Below are positions 36,673 to 46,142 of a DNA stretch of 64,000 nt, one piece after another. The notes under the pieces were generated by a model, which saw nothing but the letters and a program-made list of their open reading frames with translations, had not been told where the DNA came from and did not search any database. The DNA is from Agarivorans sp. TSD2052 (lineage in GTDB: Bacteria > Pseudomonadota > Gammaproteobacteria > Enterobacterales > Celerinatantimonadaceae). Where the stretch lies: assembly GCF_023238625.1 (NCBI RefSeq), contig NZ_CP096670.1, forward strand, positions 3,676,501 to 3,740,500, in the 5' to 3' direction. The position numbers and the translations under genes are program-made. Position 1 is the first letter of the stretch. Every line of letters begins with the position of its first letter.

Positions 36673-37019
36673 AAAACACGTTTAGCTTGGCGATCTGACG
36701 CCAACAATTCGGGATCACACTGTAATACATGTGGATGAGCCGCAGGCGGTGTATTGGCATCAGCCCATAAAACCCAGCCTTGGTATCCTTGTGGGAAATG
36801 TTGCTGACTGACGCAGCAAATAGCCTCCCACTCCAGCTTCATTGCTGCAACGATCCCTTTAAATAGATCTTGATGCTGTTGTAGCACTAAAGGCTCAACC
36901 ACAATCACTAAAGGCCATGCAGGCAGTGGTGTAATAGTTTTACTCGCAACTGTAGGCCTGGTTTGCCAAACATCAATGCCCATTTCAGCTAAATAGCTTC
37001 GCGCTTGTTTATCGATCAT
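36633..37019 (-). CDS. holD: DNA polymerase III psi subunit
   Basis: 128 residues. Psi is poorly conserved; support comes from its position before rimI and its C-terminal LWQQICT motif, which is shared with E. coli HolD. It links the clamp loader to chi and single-strand-binding protein. I start at the ATG at 37019; a TTG one codon earlier is equally open. The last 40 bases overlap rimI. Confidence 0.8.
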   Translation of the reverse strand: MIDKQARSYLAEMGIDVWQTRPTVASKTITPLPAWPLVIVVEPLVLQQHQDLFKGIVAAMKLEWEAICCVSQQHFPQGYQGWVLWADANTPPAAHPHVLQCDPELLASDRQAKRVLWQQICTQILAPK

Positions 37020-37072
37020 CAAGAAGGCCCAAATAAAGGAACATCACTCTCTCCAGCTACATTAAGCAAAGG

Positions 37073-37945
37073 CTAAGGGGCTTTTTTCTTTAAGCTCAAA
37101 ATCGGCTTACCACTGCGTTTAGCCTGGGCCTGTTGCAATTTGTTACGCCTCGGCTGAGTGGCATTCTTATTCACAACAATGACTTTTTCAGAAGCGGGCT
37201 TTAGCTCAGGAGCGGTTTTGCTTGAGTGGGCGACCGCTTGATTAATCTCGGCCATTTCACTGCTAGTGAGGTTGCGCCATTGGCCCGGTTTTAAATTATC
37301 TAAACGTACATTCATGATCCGAGTACGTTTCAGTTTGGTCACTTCGTAACCCAAGTACTCACACATTCTGCGAATTTGTCGGTTTAAACCTTGAGTGAGA
37401 ATAATGGTAAATACAAATTTACTATTAACTCTTACTTTACAAGGCTTAGTAACAGTATCCAGAATCGGTACACCACGAGACATTCGCTCGACAAAACGCT
37501 CACTTAAGGGCTTATCTACGGTTACTACGTATTCTTTGTCATGGGCATTTTCGGCACGTAGGATCTTATTCACTATATCGCCGTCACTAGTGAGAAAAAT
37601 CAAACCTTCAGAAGGTTTGTCTAAGCGACCAATCGGGAAAATACGTTGTTTATGTCCAATGGCATCGATCATATTACCTTTAACATGCAGCTCGGTGGTG
37701 CTGGTTATGCCAACAGGTTTATTGTAGGCAATATAAACACGGTCTGATTTATTACCGGCAATCGCTTTAATTAGCTTCCCATCAACCGCGACCTTGTCTC
37801 CAACTTGAACTTTTGTTCCCAGCTCGGGCTTTTGTCCGTTAATCGTTACTCGTTGTTGTTCGATTAATTTGTCGGCTTCTCGGCGCGAACAAAATCCAGA
37901 GTCACTGATAAATTTATTTAGGCGCTTTTCATTTGATGAGGTCAC
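37073..37945 (-). CDS. rluF: 23S rRNA pseudouridine synthase RluF
   Basis: 290 residues. An S4 domain (about 8-55, LNKFISDSGFCSRREADKLI) precedes the synthase domain; the catalytic Asp is in GRLDKPSEGL, and GLNRQIRRMCEYLGY is the RluF/RluB-family motif. It modifies a uridine near position 2604 of 23S rRNA. The C-terminus has a basic Lys/Arg tail (about 260-290). The start is GTG at 37945 with GGAA upstream. Confidence 0.9.
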   Translation of the reverse strand: MTSSNEKRLNKFISDSGFCSRREADKLIEQQRVTINGQKPELGTKVQVGDKVAVDGKLIKAIAGNKSDRVYIAYNKPVGITSTTELHVKGNMIDAIGHKQRIFPIGRLDKPSEGLIFLTSDGDIVNKILRAENAHDKEYVVTVDKPLSERFVERMSRGVPILDTVTKPCKVRVNSKFVFTIILTQGLNRQIRRMCEYLGYEVTKLKRTRIMNVRLDNLKPGQWRNLTSSEMAEINQAVAHSSKTAPELKPASEKVIVVNKNATQPRRNKLQQAQAKRSGKPILSLKKKAP

Positions 37946-38017
37946 AGGGGGTTCCGCTAGCTAATGTACCCGCCTATTAAAACATAAACGCCGTCAGCTA
38001 TTAAACGCTTAATCGGT

Positions 38018-38845
38018 TTAAGCGGTCATTTGTACCGCCATCTCTCGCCCCTGCCCTCGCACTTTATCAATGGTAAGGTAAAAAGATGAGGGTAAAACCA
38101 ATCGTCCAGTATTGGCGTGGCTGGCAAAATAGTCTATTTTTGCGGCTTCGCTCTCTAGTGCATCCCAGTCACGATGGATTTGGCAAGAAAAATGCAATAT
38201 AAACGCTCGAAGCGGTTCTATTTTTGCTTGTTCAGGCGTGATGTGAAATTCAATAGCATCAACCAGACGAGGCGGAAACTTCCACTGACGAGCCAACTCG
38301 GCACCTAATTTATCGTAACTAATACCTAATAATTCTTGCTGTAAAGCAATCCGGTCTTCCCCTTTGGCCTGACGAATCGCTATCTCATTGGCGACATCTG
38401 GCACCAAGGTATAAATCATCAAATCGCCTATATTATGGAGGATCCCTGCGGTAAACATTTCATTTGAATCGATCGACAGCTTTTCTGCCATTTTGCTAGC
38501 AATAGTGGCGATTTCAAAGCTATCACACCAAAAATCACGCAAGTTAAGGTTTTTAACTTTGGGGAAAGCGCCGGTAAGCCAAGAAACAACGATCATCGTC
38601 TTTAAAGGAGCTAATCCTAAACGGATAACCGCTTCATTAATTGACGCAATGGTTCTACTTCGACCAAAATGCGCAGAATTAGATAAACGGAGTACTCGAG
38701 CACTAATCACTTGGTCCATCGCGATTTTTTTGGCTAGTGCTGAAAATTCGCAGTCTGGGTGATTAAGCATATCAACCAGCTCTTGTACCACTTGAGATAT
38801 TCTAGGTAGTTCGTTAACACGGGACAGCAATTCTCGTTCGGTCAT
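38018..38845 (-). CDS. HDOD-domain signalling protein
   Basis: 275 residues from the ATG at 38845, which has GGAGG 5 bases upstream; the frame opens four codons earlier at a TTG. The HDOD domain covers about 8-205 (LPRISQVVQELVDMLN, LRLSNSAHFG, AGILHNIGDLMIY, IEFHI). HDOD proteins are signalling partners of two-component and cyclic-di-GMP pathways and lack catalytic HD metal residues. It is 72 bases before rluF on the same strand. Its role here cannot be read. Confidence 0.88.
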   Translation of the reverse strand: MTERELLSRVNELPRISQVVQELVDMLNHPDCEFSALAKKIAMDQVISARVLRLSNSAHFGRSRTIASINEAVIRLGLAPLKTMIVVSWLTGAFPKVKNLNLRDFWCDSFEIATIASKMAEKLSIDSNEMFTAGILHNIGDLMIYTLVPDVANEIAIRQAKGEDRIALQQELLGISYDKLGAELARQWKFPPRLVDAIEFHITPEQAKIEPLRAFILHFSCQIHRDWDALESEAAKIDYFASHANTGRLVLPSSFYLTIDKVRGQGREMAVQMTA

Positions 38846-39015
38846 CCAAACCTCCAAATAAGAAAGCGTTCACTCGCTTCCCTAAAATGCTCAGGGCTAT
38901 GTAAAGTAAAATCTGTTAGGCGCAGTCCTGCAACCCGACAGCTTAAATATCCAACATATCAGCATGTAAAGGCAGGGTAAAGTAATCAAATTACGCACCT
39001 GAGCTTAGTTTAGAC

Positions 39016-39056
39016 AAAAAAACGCCATCTAGTAGCAATAAAGCAACTAAATGGCG
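39016..39056 (-). terminator. Terminator of the SDR gene
   Basis: CGCCATTTAGTTGC/GCTACTAGATGGCG (minus strand, 14-base stem with one mismatch and one G-U), loop of six, then seven T. Lies 45 bases after the SDR stop. Confidence 0.85.
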
Positions 39057-39100
39057 GGATTGCAAATTCCCCCCTGATATCCGTATAGGTTTAGCCCATT

Positions 39101-39793
39101 CTATTGCGCGTAATCTTGGGCATTATACTGCTGACCACTTGGCGCATCACTGGCCAGTAAAATAGGCACTAACGCTCCAGGGATCACGGAATCAGGATGA
39201 TTAGGTGCTTGCTCACCGCCTAGATCTGTTTGTAACCATCCAGGGTCCATCAGACTCATCACCACTCCAGTGCCACTGATGCTAGGTAACATATCGCGAA
39301 CATAGCGGTCTAAGGCAGCTTTTGAACAACTGTAGGCCATTAACTGTGGTTGGTCGGCAATGCCCGAGGTCACGTTCACGACTCGACCAAAGGCGTGTTT
39401 AATCATCTGTGGTATAAAGGCATCACATAACTTGGCTGGGGCAATGCAGTTAACCTCAAAACTGTTTGCGTAGTCGTCTGCGCTCACTTGATAAGTATCA
39501 GACCACGGAGTCATGATTGCGGCATTGTTATACAAAATAGCCAAGTGAGCAGCAGTAATTGTGTTTACTTCGGCAATTAAACGCTGCACATCGGCGCGTT
39601 TCGACAGCTCAGCCGCAACCGCGACAGCCTGCCCACCAGCTGCTTCAATCTGTTCAACCACCGCTCTAGAGCTATCTAATTGTCGGCTATGCACAATAAC
39701 TTTAGCGCCTTCGGCAGCTAAGGCTTTAGCAACGCGCAAGCCGACACCGCGGCTTGCGCCAGTGACTAGCGCCCATTTATCTTTTAATTGCAT
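39101..39793 (-). CDS. Short-chain dehydrogenase/reductase
   Basis: 230 residues. Rossmann-fold oxidoreductase: NAD(P)-binding TGASRGVG, NNA in the fourth strand, catalytic Ser in VTSGIA and YSCSK (Tyr-x-x-x-Lys). The Arg after the Gly motif and VHSR suggest NADPH preference. AAGG lies before the ATG. A single gene with its own terminator; the substrate is unknown. Confidence 0.88.
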   Translation of the reverse strand: MQLKDKWALVTGASRGVGLRVAKALAAEGAKVIVHSRQLDSSRAVVEQIEAAGGQAVAVAAELSKRADVQRLIAEVNTITAAHLAILYNNAAIMTPWSDTYQVSADDYANSFEVNCIAPAKLCDAFIPQMIKHAFGRVVNVTSGIADQPQLMAYSCSKAALDRYVRDMLPSISGTGVVMSLMDPGWLQTDLGGEQAPNHPDSVIPGALVPILLASDAPSGQQYNAQDYAQ

Positions 39794-40088
39794 TTTTCAC
39801 CTTTTGTTACGGCTAGGCATAAGCACTCGGAAATGAGCACAGCGAGTGGGTAATCTTAAACCTAATTGGCCTTGTTACAGAGCGAAGCTATTAGCAATCG
39901 AGTAAACTTTGAACCCGCCTAAATATTTCGCTCAAAAGATGAAACAAGCTTTCACCAATAGTGGCTTACAACTGAACAAATACGCTGAGAGTTCACAGCA
40001 GACAAGCCCACGACGCGCTTTAAACCCCGCGGATAACTCAGCATTGCACGCTCAATCACTAGCTAGGCTTCACCATACTATTTTGCCG
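39794..40088. other. Gap between the SDR gene and the PhoD-like gene
   Basis: 295 bases. I see no gene or obvious site; a weak 69-codon frame crosses into the next gene and is not accepted. Confidence 0.4.
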
Positions 40089-42011
40089 CTATTCCCAGCG
40101 CGCAGCTTGCTCTTCTAACTCAAAGGCAATCACCTTCCCCTCTTCAACTAATTGTAATACCTCACTGGGTGAGCCGTCGGCGTTTAGCCTTAACAAACCA
40201 ATACCAGCGGCATTTAATAAACGCTCTCCACGGGCTGCGCCTTGCGGACGGTGAGGTATGATTTTCATCCGTCTACGCTTAGTAAACCAATTTAACGGCG
40301 ATCTAGGCGAATACAAATAACGATTGAGCCGATCAAACACATCCAACAGCTTTGCTGGGAATTCATTTTTAATACCGCTGCTGGTTATTTGCCATATATC
40401 GGGTCCACGATGACGCCCTCTAAATTCGACTCGGTAAGCAAAAGAGTAATGCACATCCCCTGACAAAATAACAAAATGATTAGGGGTTTTAGGGTGTCGA
40501 AACAAATTTAATAAAGCATTGGCTGAGCCTGGGTGAGCCATCCAATTTTCAGCATCCACCAACAAGGGTTTGCCAAACCAGGTAAATATCCGTTGAATCA
40601 CTTCTATCAACTTCACCCCAAAAACCGGCGCGGGTGACACCATTATTACCGCCTCTTGACCAAGCAACTGCTGTTGTAAATTGGTTAAAGATTCCCAATC
40701 CATCAGCCCCGACGGCGAGGCTAGATTACGCTCAGAGCGCCAACGGTGGGTTCGTGTATCTAACACGATTAAGCTTGGCTGAGTATCCCAGTGATAGTGC
40801 CAATGAGGGAAGCTAAGAAAATCATCGATAATTGCCAAATGGGCGTCTTCGCCGGGTTTTGCCAGGCTAGCTTGTACCTGAGCAAGCAATTCCGCTGAGA
40901 AGTTTTCTGGCGCATTCCCCCAACCTTGGCAAATGAAGTATCCACATAAAGCGTTACCAATAATCCGCTTAGAAAAGGCATGACCATAGGCGCTTTGCTC
41001 CCAAGCGGCCGTCAAATTCCAATCATCGGTCACATCATGGTCGTCAAACATCATGGCGCAAGGTAAATGCGCCATTAGCCGCTGCACCTTAGCGAGTCCC
41101 TTTGAAAACTTCGCGATAACTTGCTGCTGTTTAAGGTAGTTATCTCGATGTTCTGACAACAAATCTTCGGGCGGGCTTAAATCTATGTTTTGCCATACAC
41201 TGGGCGACCACACTAACAAATACATGGCTAAGACTTCTGCCAAAGAGATCAAATGATTATTAGCATTATCAGAGGTAAATATAGGCTTTTTCACCCCTGA
41301 AAACAGAGCCTTATAGGCCCCCTCTTGATTCGAGTCGCGCGGTAACAAGTGTTGTCGTTGTAAATAGTATGGCTCATCATTGTGCAGTTGCTGGCTATCA
41401 TTAATAACGGCATCACTGAAACTCTCAATGCTAAAGCCCAAACGTTTAATCAACTGGTGAATCGCCAGCAACATCGGCGTAGCTACATCATCAGCATAAA
41501 TTTGGTCACCGCTCATCATTAGCAAACTAGGCCACTCTTGTGGTGGTGTTTTAGCCAACCATGCATCAGCGCTCACCAAACCATCACTGCTATTATGGTG
41601 GGGCTTACGACAAGAACCATGCAGTAAGTTTTTGACCCTACCCGGTACCCTAAAACCAGGCAATGAATATGCTGGATACACCAAATTTGGCGCCCAGTCT
41701 TGCCAACAAAGCCATTCTCGCTTGCCATCTACCTGTAACCGTAAATCGTAAGCAATCCATGTTTCTAAGGGTAAGGCCAGCGCCAGTGTTATGTCTAACA
41801 AGTGATAGTAAATGTTTTCGCCTGCTTTGAGCGTGTGCACTGAGTCATCTATCTGCTCCGGATTAAGCTCAATCGCAGCTTGGTCTTCAGGGCAAAAGCG
41901 AATACTCAACGAAACGGCTTGCGAGGTAGCCAACCAAATACCCACTTGATGTTGAGATACGCGACGTAAAATAGGCCCTGCTAATACTAAAGCTAATTCG
42001 GATTGATTCAT
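40089..42011 (-). CDS. PhoD-like metallophosphatase
   Basis: 640 residues. Alkaline phosphatase D family signatures: SGDQIYADD, MMFDDHDVTDDWN, and SGDVHYSFAYRVEF in the C-terminal third, giving the metal ligands of the calcineurin-like fold. An N-terminal beta domain (about 1-115) precedes the catalytic domain. No signal peptide or Tat motif is seen, so unlike classical PhoD it may stay in the cytoplasm. It is a single gene. Confidence 0.85.
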   Translation of the reverse strand: MNQSELALVLAGPILRRVSQHQVGIWLATSQAVSLSIRFCPEDQAAIELNPEQIDDSVHTLKAGENIYYHLLDITLALALPLETWIAYDLRLQVDGKREWLCWQDWAPNLVYPAYSLPGFRVPGRVKNLLHGSCRKPHHNSSDGLVSADAWLAKTPPQEWPSLLMMSGDQIYADDVATPMLLAIHQLIKRLGFSIESFSDAVINDSQQLHNDEPYYLQRQHLLPRDSNQEGAYKALFSGVKKPIFTSDNANNHLISLAEVLAMYLLVWSPSVWQNIDLSPPEDLLSEHRDNYLKQQQVIAKFSKGLAKVQRLMAHLPCAMMFDDHDVTDDWNLTAAWEQSAYGHAFSKRIIGNALCGYFICQGWGNAPENFSAELLAQVQASLAKPGEDAHLAIIDDFLSFPHWHYHWDTQPSLIVLDTRTHRWRSERNLASPSGLMDWESLTNLQQQLLGQEAVIMVSPAPVFGVKLIEVIQRIFTWFGKPLLVDAENWMAHPGSANALLNLFRHPKTPNHFVILSGDVHYSFAYRVEFRGRHRGPDIWQITSSGIKNEFPAKLLDVFDRLNRYLYSPRSPLNWFTKRRRMKIIPHRPQGAARGERLLNAAGIGLLRLNADGSPSEVLQLVEEGKVIAFELEEQAARWE

Positions 42012-42172
42012 GATTGTTGAAATCTCCTATGCTCGAAAGGGGGGCAATCAAGCCACCACCCACAATAAGCTTATGCGAAAAAACCAATATCAGTACAGTT
42101 GCTAAGCGCAAACAACCTTTTAAGGGCTCACGGTCTATTTGACAATCGGGATAAAAGCGAGATTTAGGGCAT

Positions 42173-42197
42173 AAAAAAAGCCCGCTAAAAGCGAGCT
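42173..42197 (-). terminator. Terminator of the peroxiredoxin gene
   Basis: AGCTCGC/GCGGGCT stem (minus strand, one G-U pair) around TTTTA, followed by seven T, about 28 bases after the stop. Confidence 0.8.
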
Positions 42198-42224
42198 TCG
42201 TATTCAGTAAAAATTAACGCCTTT

Positions 42225-42830
42225 TTATAGGCCTTCAGCATTTGCAGATAAGTACTTAGCAACACCTTCAGGGCTAGCATCCATACCTTCTTTGCCTTCT
42301 TCCCACTGTGCAGGACAAACTTCGCCGTGCTTCTCATGGAAGTTTAATGCGTCAACCATACGCAACATTTCATCGATGTTACGGCCTAGTGGTAAATCGT
42401 TGACTACTTGGTGACGAACAACACCAGCAGTATCAATCAAGAAAGAACCACGGAATGCAACACCCGCTTCAGGATGCTCAACATCATAGGCTTTACAGAT
42501 TTCGTGTTTAACGTCTGCAATTAGCGGGTATTGAACTTGGCCGATACCGCCGTCTTCAATCGCAGTGTTACGCCATGCATTGTGAGAAAATTGAGAATCA
42601 ATAGAAACGCCAATCACTTCAACACCTTTCTCTTGAAAATCTTTAAAGCGGTGGTCAAAAGCGATCAACTCAGAAGGACAAACAAAAGTAAAATCTAGTG
42701 GGTAAAAGAACACTACTGCGGCTTTGCCCTTGATATGCTCACTTAACGTAAAGCTATCAACAATTTCGCCATTACCTAGAACAGCTGCGGCAGTGAAGTC
42801 TGGAGCAGGACGACCAACTAAAACACTCAT
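42225..42830 (-). CDS. Typical 2-Cys peroxiredoxin (AhpC/PrxA-type)
   Basis: 201 residues from the ATG at 42830, which has AAGGA about 8 bases upstream; the frame extends 28 codons further but that part does not resemble the family. The peroxidatic Cys51 is in FTFVCPSE and the resolving Cys is in GEVCPAQW near residue 172. It reduces hydrogen peroxide and organic peroxides with thioredoxin or AhpF. RGSFLID and GRNIDEMLR fit the Prx1/AhpC-like branch. Single gene with its own terminator. Confidence 0.93.
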   Translation of the reverse strand: MSVLVGRPAPDFTAAAVLGNGEIVDSFTLSEHIKGKAAVVFFYPLDFTFVCPSELIAFDHRFKDFQEKGVEVIGVSIDSQFSHNAWRNTAIEDGGIGQVQYPLIADVKHEICKAYDVEHPEAGVAFRGSFLIDTAGVVRHQVVNDLPLGRNIDEMLRMVDALNFHEKHGEVCPAQWEEGKEGMDASPEGVAKYLSANAEGL

Positions 42831-42998
42831 TTCGTATTCCTTGTTAATTTGGGTTATCAATATCGCTACAAATAATGCGCTAATTTCATCGAACAAACGA
42901 ATTGTTATAATCAATCAGTTTGATAGTTAAAACCTATTGAATAATAGATTAATAAACCAGCACCCAATTAATAGCCTAAAAGCAAGCACTTGTAAATA

Positions 42999-44078
42999 CT
43001 ACTTTATATAACTTAATCGAACTCGTGAGGTAAGTTTAGTGACCAATTCGTAGGCGATGGTTCCTACTGCTTTTGCTACCGTCTCCACCGGTAACTCGGC
43101 CCCCCATAGTACCACCCTATCACCTACAGAATCAGTGGCCTTAGCGCCTAAATCAACACATAACATATCCATCGATACGCGACCAACAATAGGGACTAAA
43201 CGCCCGTTAACCCAAACCGGTGTACCGCTAGGGGCACTTCGAGGGTAGCCATCACCATAACCCATTGCCACCACGCCCAAGCGAGTATCTTGCTCTGCTT
43301 GCCAGGTGGCGCCATAACCCACCGTTTCACCCTTAGGATGCTCACGAACAGCAATCAAATTGGATTGCAAAGTCATCACCGGCAGTAAGTTAAGATCCTT
43401 GCCGGTATTGTCAATCTGCGGCGATATCCCGTAAATAGAGATACCAGGTCGATTCCAATCTTTGTGTGAGTCTGGCCACAACAAAATGCCAGCAGAATTA
43501 GCTAGCGATGCTTCGACATCATAACCCTCACAGAGATCATTGAACTCAGCGATTTGCTTACGATTCAGTGGATGTTCAATCTCATCAGCGCAAGCAAAGT
43601 GACTGATAAAAGTAGGCTTAGTTTGAATGTTGTGGCAAGCCTCTATGCGAGGCATCAGCGCGGTAAACTGCTCGGGTAACAAACCTAAACGATGCATTCC
43701 TGTATCTAGCTTAATCCAGGTATCAAGAGGGTTTGGCAGCCTGAGTGTTTCTAATTGGATTAATTGCTGCTCACTATGAATAACCGTAGAGATATCATTG
43801 CTGGCTAATATCAATGCTTCGGCTTCGTCAAAGAATCCTTCCAAGACTAATAGTTTGCTGTTTATACCCGCTTGTCGCAGCGTTAAAGCTTCATTCGTGC
43901 GCGCAACCGCAAAGCCATCAGCATATTGTTGTAAGCATTTAGCTACCTGCAACATGCCATGCCCATAAGCGTTAGCCTTGATCACCACCAACACTTTACT
44001 GGCTGGCGCTAAAGCGCGCAGCGCTGCTAAGTTATGCTGGAGTGCCGATAGTGACACGGCAGCATTAGCTATATTCAT
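42999..44078 (-). CDS. alr: Alanine racemase
   Basis: 359 residues, as in E. coli. PLP enzyme that makes D-alanine for peptidoglycan. The cofactor lysine is Lys34 in VIKANAYGHG; the second catalytic base Tyr lies in VVAMGYGDGYPR. The C-terminal YELVTKLTSRVRLSYI is typical. It starts 6 bases after the dnaB stop, so the two are an operon, as in many relatives. Confidence 0.96.
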   Translation of the reverse strand: MNIANAAVSLSALQHNLAALRALAPASKVLVVIKANAYGHGMLQVAKCLQQYADGFAVARTNEALTLRQAGINSKLLVLEGFFDEAEALILASNDISTVIHSEQQLIQLETLRLPNPLDTWIKLDTGMHRLGLLPEQFTALMPRIEACHNIQTKPTFISHFACADEIEHPLNRKQIAEFNDLCEGYDVEASLANSAGILLWPDSHKDWNRPGISIYGISPQIDNTGKDLNLLPVMTLQSNLIAVREHPKGETVGYGATWQAEQDTRLGVVAMGYGDGYPRSAPSGTPVWVNGRLVPIVGRVSMDMLCVDLGAKATDSVGDRVVLWGAELPVETVAKAVGTIAYELVTKLTSRVRLSYIK

Positions 44079-44084
44079 TAAGCT

Positions 44085-45503
44085 TTATTCGTCATCGTAA
44101 AATTCACCCGCCCAGTTATCAAAGCGAGAGAACTGGCCTTGGAAGGTCAGTGCAATTCTACCAATAGGACCATTCCGCTGCTTACCGATAATAATCTCTG
44201 CCATGCCTTTATTCGCGGAGTCTTCGTGGTATACCTCATCACGATAAATAAACATAATGAGATCGGCATCCTGCTCAATTGAGCCTGATTCACGCAAATC
44301 TGAGTTAATTGGGCGTTTATCTGCCCGCTGCTCCAAACCACGGTTAAGCTGTGAAAGAGCGACTACCGGCACGTTTAGCTCTTTTGCTAAAGATTTTAAC
44401 GAGCGAGAAATTTCGGCAATTTCTAAGGTTCGGTTGTCGCTAAGACCCGGCACTTGCATCAGTTGCAAGTAGTCAATCATGATCATGCTAAGCCCGCCTT
44501 CTTCTCGCGCCACACGACGGGCGCGAGAGCGAACTTCGGTGGGGGTTAAGCCAGAGGAGTCGTCCACATACATCTTAGATTTTTCGGCCATAAGACCCAT
44601 AGTAGAAGATAATCTTGCCCAATCGTCATCATCTAGGGCGCCGGTTCTGATTTTAGTTTGGTCAATTCGCCCAAGCGAGGCCAACATCCGCATCATGATT
44701 TGCTCAGAGGGCATCTCCAAACTAAAAATCAGAGCGGGTTTATCTTGGGTCATTGCTGCGTATTCACATAAGTTCATCGCAAAGGTAGTTTTACCCATCG
44801 ATGGACGGGCAGCAACAATAATTAGGTCGGAGCCTTGCAAGCCTGCTGTTTTCTTGTCTAAATCAGCAAAACCAGTCGAGACACCAGTTACACCGTCGTT
44901 CGGCGATTTATATAGTTCTTCAATTTTATCAATGGTTGCTGCTAATAGACCCTTCACTTCTTTTGGGCCTTCGTTGGCGTTAGCCCGCGACTCAGCAATT
45001 TTAAACACCTTGCTCTCGGCAAAATCTAATAAATCACTGCTCTTACGGCCTGCCGGCTCATAACAACTGTCAGCAATTTCATTGGCTACCGCAATCAATT
45101 CCCGGGTCACCGCTCGCTCTCGCACAATTTCGGCGTAGGCTCGAATGTTCGCCGCACTCGGTGTATTTTTGGCAATTTCACCTAAGTAAGCAAAACCACC
45201 GATATCTTCTAATTGCTCTTGTCGCTCTAACTCTTCTGAAACGGTCACCAAATCGATCGGTTGGCCAGCCTCTGCAAGGCGAGTCATAGCAGCAAACGTA
45301 AATTGATGAGCGCGCTGATAGAAGTCCTGCTCAACCACTTGCTCGGCGACGTTATCCCAAGCATTGTTGTCCAGCATCAGACCGCCTAGTACCGCCTGCT
45401 CCGCTTCAAGGGAGTGAGGAGGTGTTTTCAGCTGATCTACCTGAGAGTCTCTAGGCTTCTTGTCTTTCTCTTTATATTTACGAGGGGGCGCTGTGGCTGC
45501 CAT
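44085..45503 (-). CDS. dnaB: Replicative DNA helicase
   Basis: 472 residues. An N-terminal DnaB domain (about 25-130, PPHSLEAEQAVLGGLML) is followed by the RecA-like motor with Walker A ARPSMGKTT, the Walker B MIMIDYLQLM, and ESGSIEQDADLIMFIYRDE. It unwinds DNA at the fork as a hexamer. No intein is inserted. A 158-base gap with a terminator separates its start from the cytochrome gene upstream. Confidence 0.97.
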   Translation of the reverse strand: MAATAPPRKYKEKDKKPRDSQVDQLKTPPHSLEAEQAVLGGLMLDNNAWDNVAEQVVEQDFYQRAHQFTFAAMTRLAEAGQPIDLVTVSEELERQEQLEDIGGFAYLGEIAKNTPSAANIRAYAEIVRERAVTRELIAVANEIADSCYEPAGRKSSDLLDFAESKVFKIAESRANANEGPKEVKGLLAATIDKIEELYKSPNDGVTGVSTGFADLDKKTAGLQGSDLIIVAARPSMGKTTFAMNLCEYAAMTQDKPALIFSLEMPSEQIMMRMLASLGRIDQTKIRTGALDDDDWARLSSTMGLMAEKSKMYVDDSSGLTPTEVRSRARRVAREEGGLSMIMIDYLQLMQVPGLSDNRTLEIAEISRSLKSLAKELNVPVVALSQLNRGLEQRADKRPINSDLRESGSIEQDADLIMFIYRDEVYHEDSANKGMAEIIIGKQRNGPIGRIALTFQGQFSRFDNWAGEFYDDE

Positions 45504-45617
45504 AATCTATCATTGCGGTTGTCTTTTACTGGCGCCTATTATGCGGGATTATGGAGATGACACCAAGTAACATTTTGTTGTGATGCTGCTTATTAAAACA
45601 CTGTGATCTCGCGCCAC

Positions 45618-45640
45618 AAAAAAGCCAGCTCAAGGCTGGC
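45618..45640 (-). terminator. Terminator of the cytochrome c gene
   Basis: GCCAGC/GCTGGC stem with a 5-base loop, followed on the minus strand by six T, 20 bases after the stop codon. Confidence 0.88.
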
Positions 45641-45660
45641 CTAGTGATAAAGAGAATGAC

Positions 45661-45954
45661 TTACATTTTTGAGAAGTAAGCCGCAAGCTCTGCGATTTCA
45701 GCATCACTGAGTGCCGCAGCTTGGGCTTGCATTATTGCCGCTTGGCCGCCATTGCGCTGCTTGTCTTTATAAGCTTTCAAAGAAGAAATCAAATATTGCT
45801 CATTCTGACCAGCTAGGTGGGGATAACCCGGTATCATCGCTTTACCTTCAGCACCGTGACAAGCTGCGCACAAAGGCGCTTTGGCTGGAGCCGCATTAGC
45901 GGTTGATACAACAAACGGAAGTAACATTGCCATAGCAAGTATCAATTTGTTCAT
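45661..45954 (-). CDS. Periplasmic c-type cytochrome, single haem
   Basis: 97 residues. The signal peptide ends near TANA (residues 17-20), and the haem motif CAACH lies at about 29-33 of the full protein; the Met ligand is probably Met40 ([14 protein letters not shown]). It is a short class-I cytochrome of the cytochrome c4/c5 type. I start at 45954, where GAGGA lies 5 bases upstream; the frame opens four codons earlier. A single gene. Confidence 0.88.
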   Translation of the reverse strand: MNKLILAMAMLLPFVVSTANAAPAKAPLCAACHGAEGKAMIPGYPHLAGQNEQYLISSLKAYKDKQRNGGQAAIMQAQAAALSDAEIAELAAYFSKM

Positions 45955-46142
45955 CTTCGTCCTCATTATTGTTATTTATAAATCCCATGAATTGAGCCCT
46001 GTAGCCCATGCTCCACAACAATAAGCCTCAGGTAACTTTAGCTTATCAAATAAAGCTAAACAGCAACAGCTTGGCTCATTGAGAGTATATGCTTAACCCG
46101 CTACTGCGGCAAAATATCAACGAATACTTAATACTAAGAACG

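Noticed and set aside
39909-40118. 69-codon plus-strand frame crossing into the PhoD-like gene
   Set aside because: Starts at TTG without a ribosome site and has no family features.
44479-45063. 194-codon plus-strand frame antisense to dnaB
   Set aside because: dnaB is fully conserved in the opposite frame; this is a shadow of codon bias.
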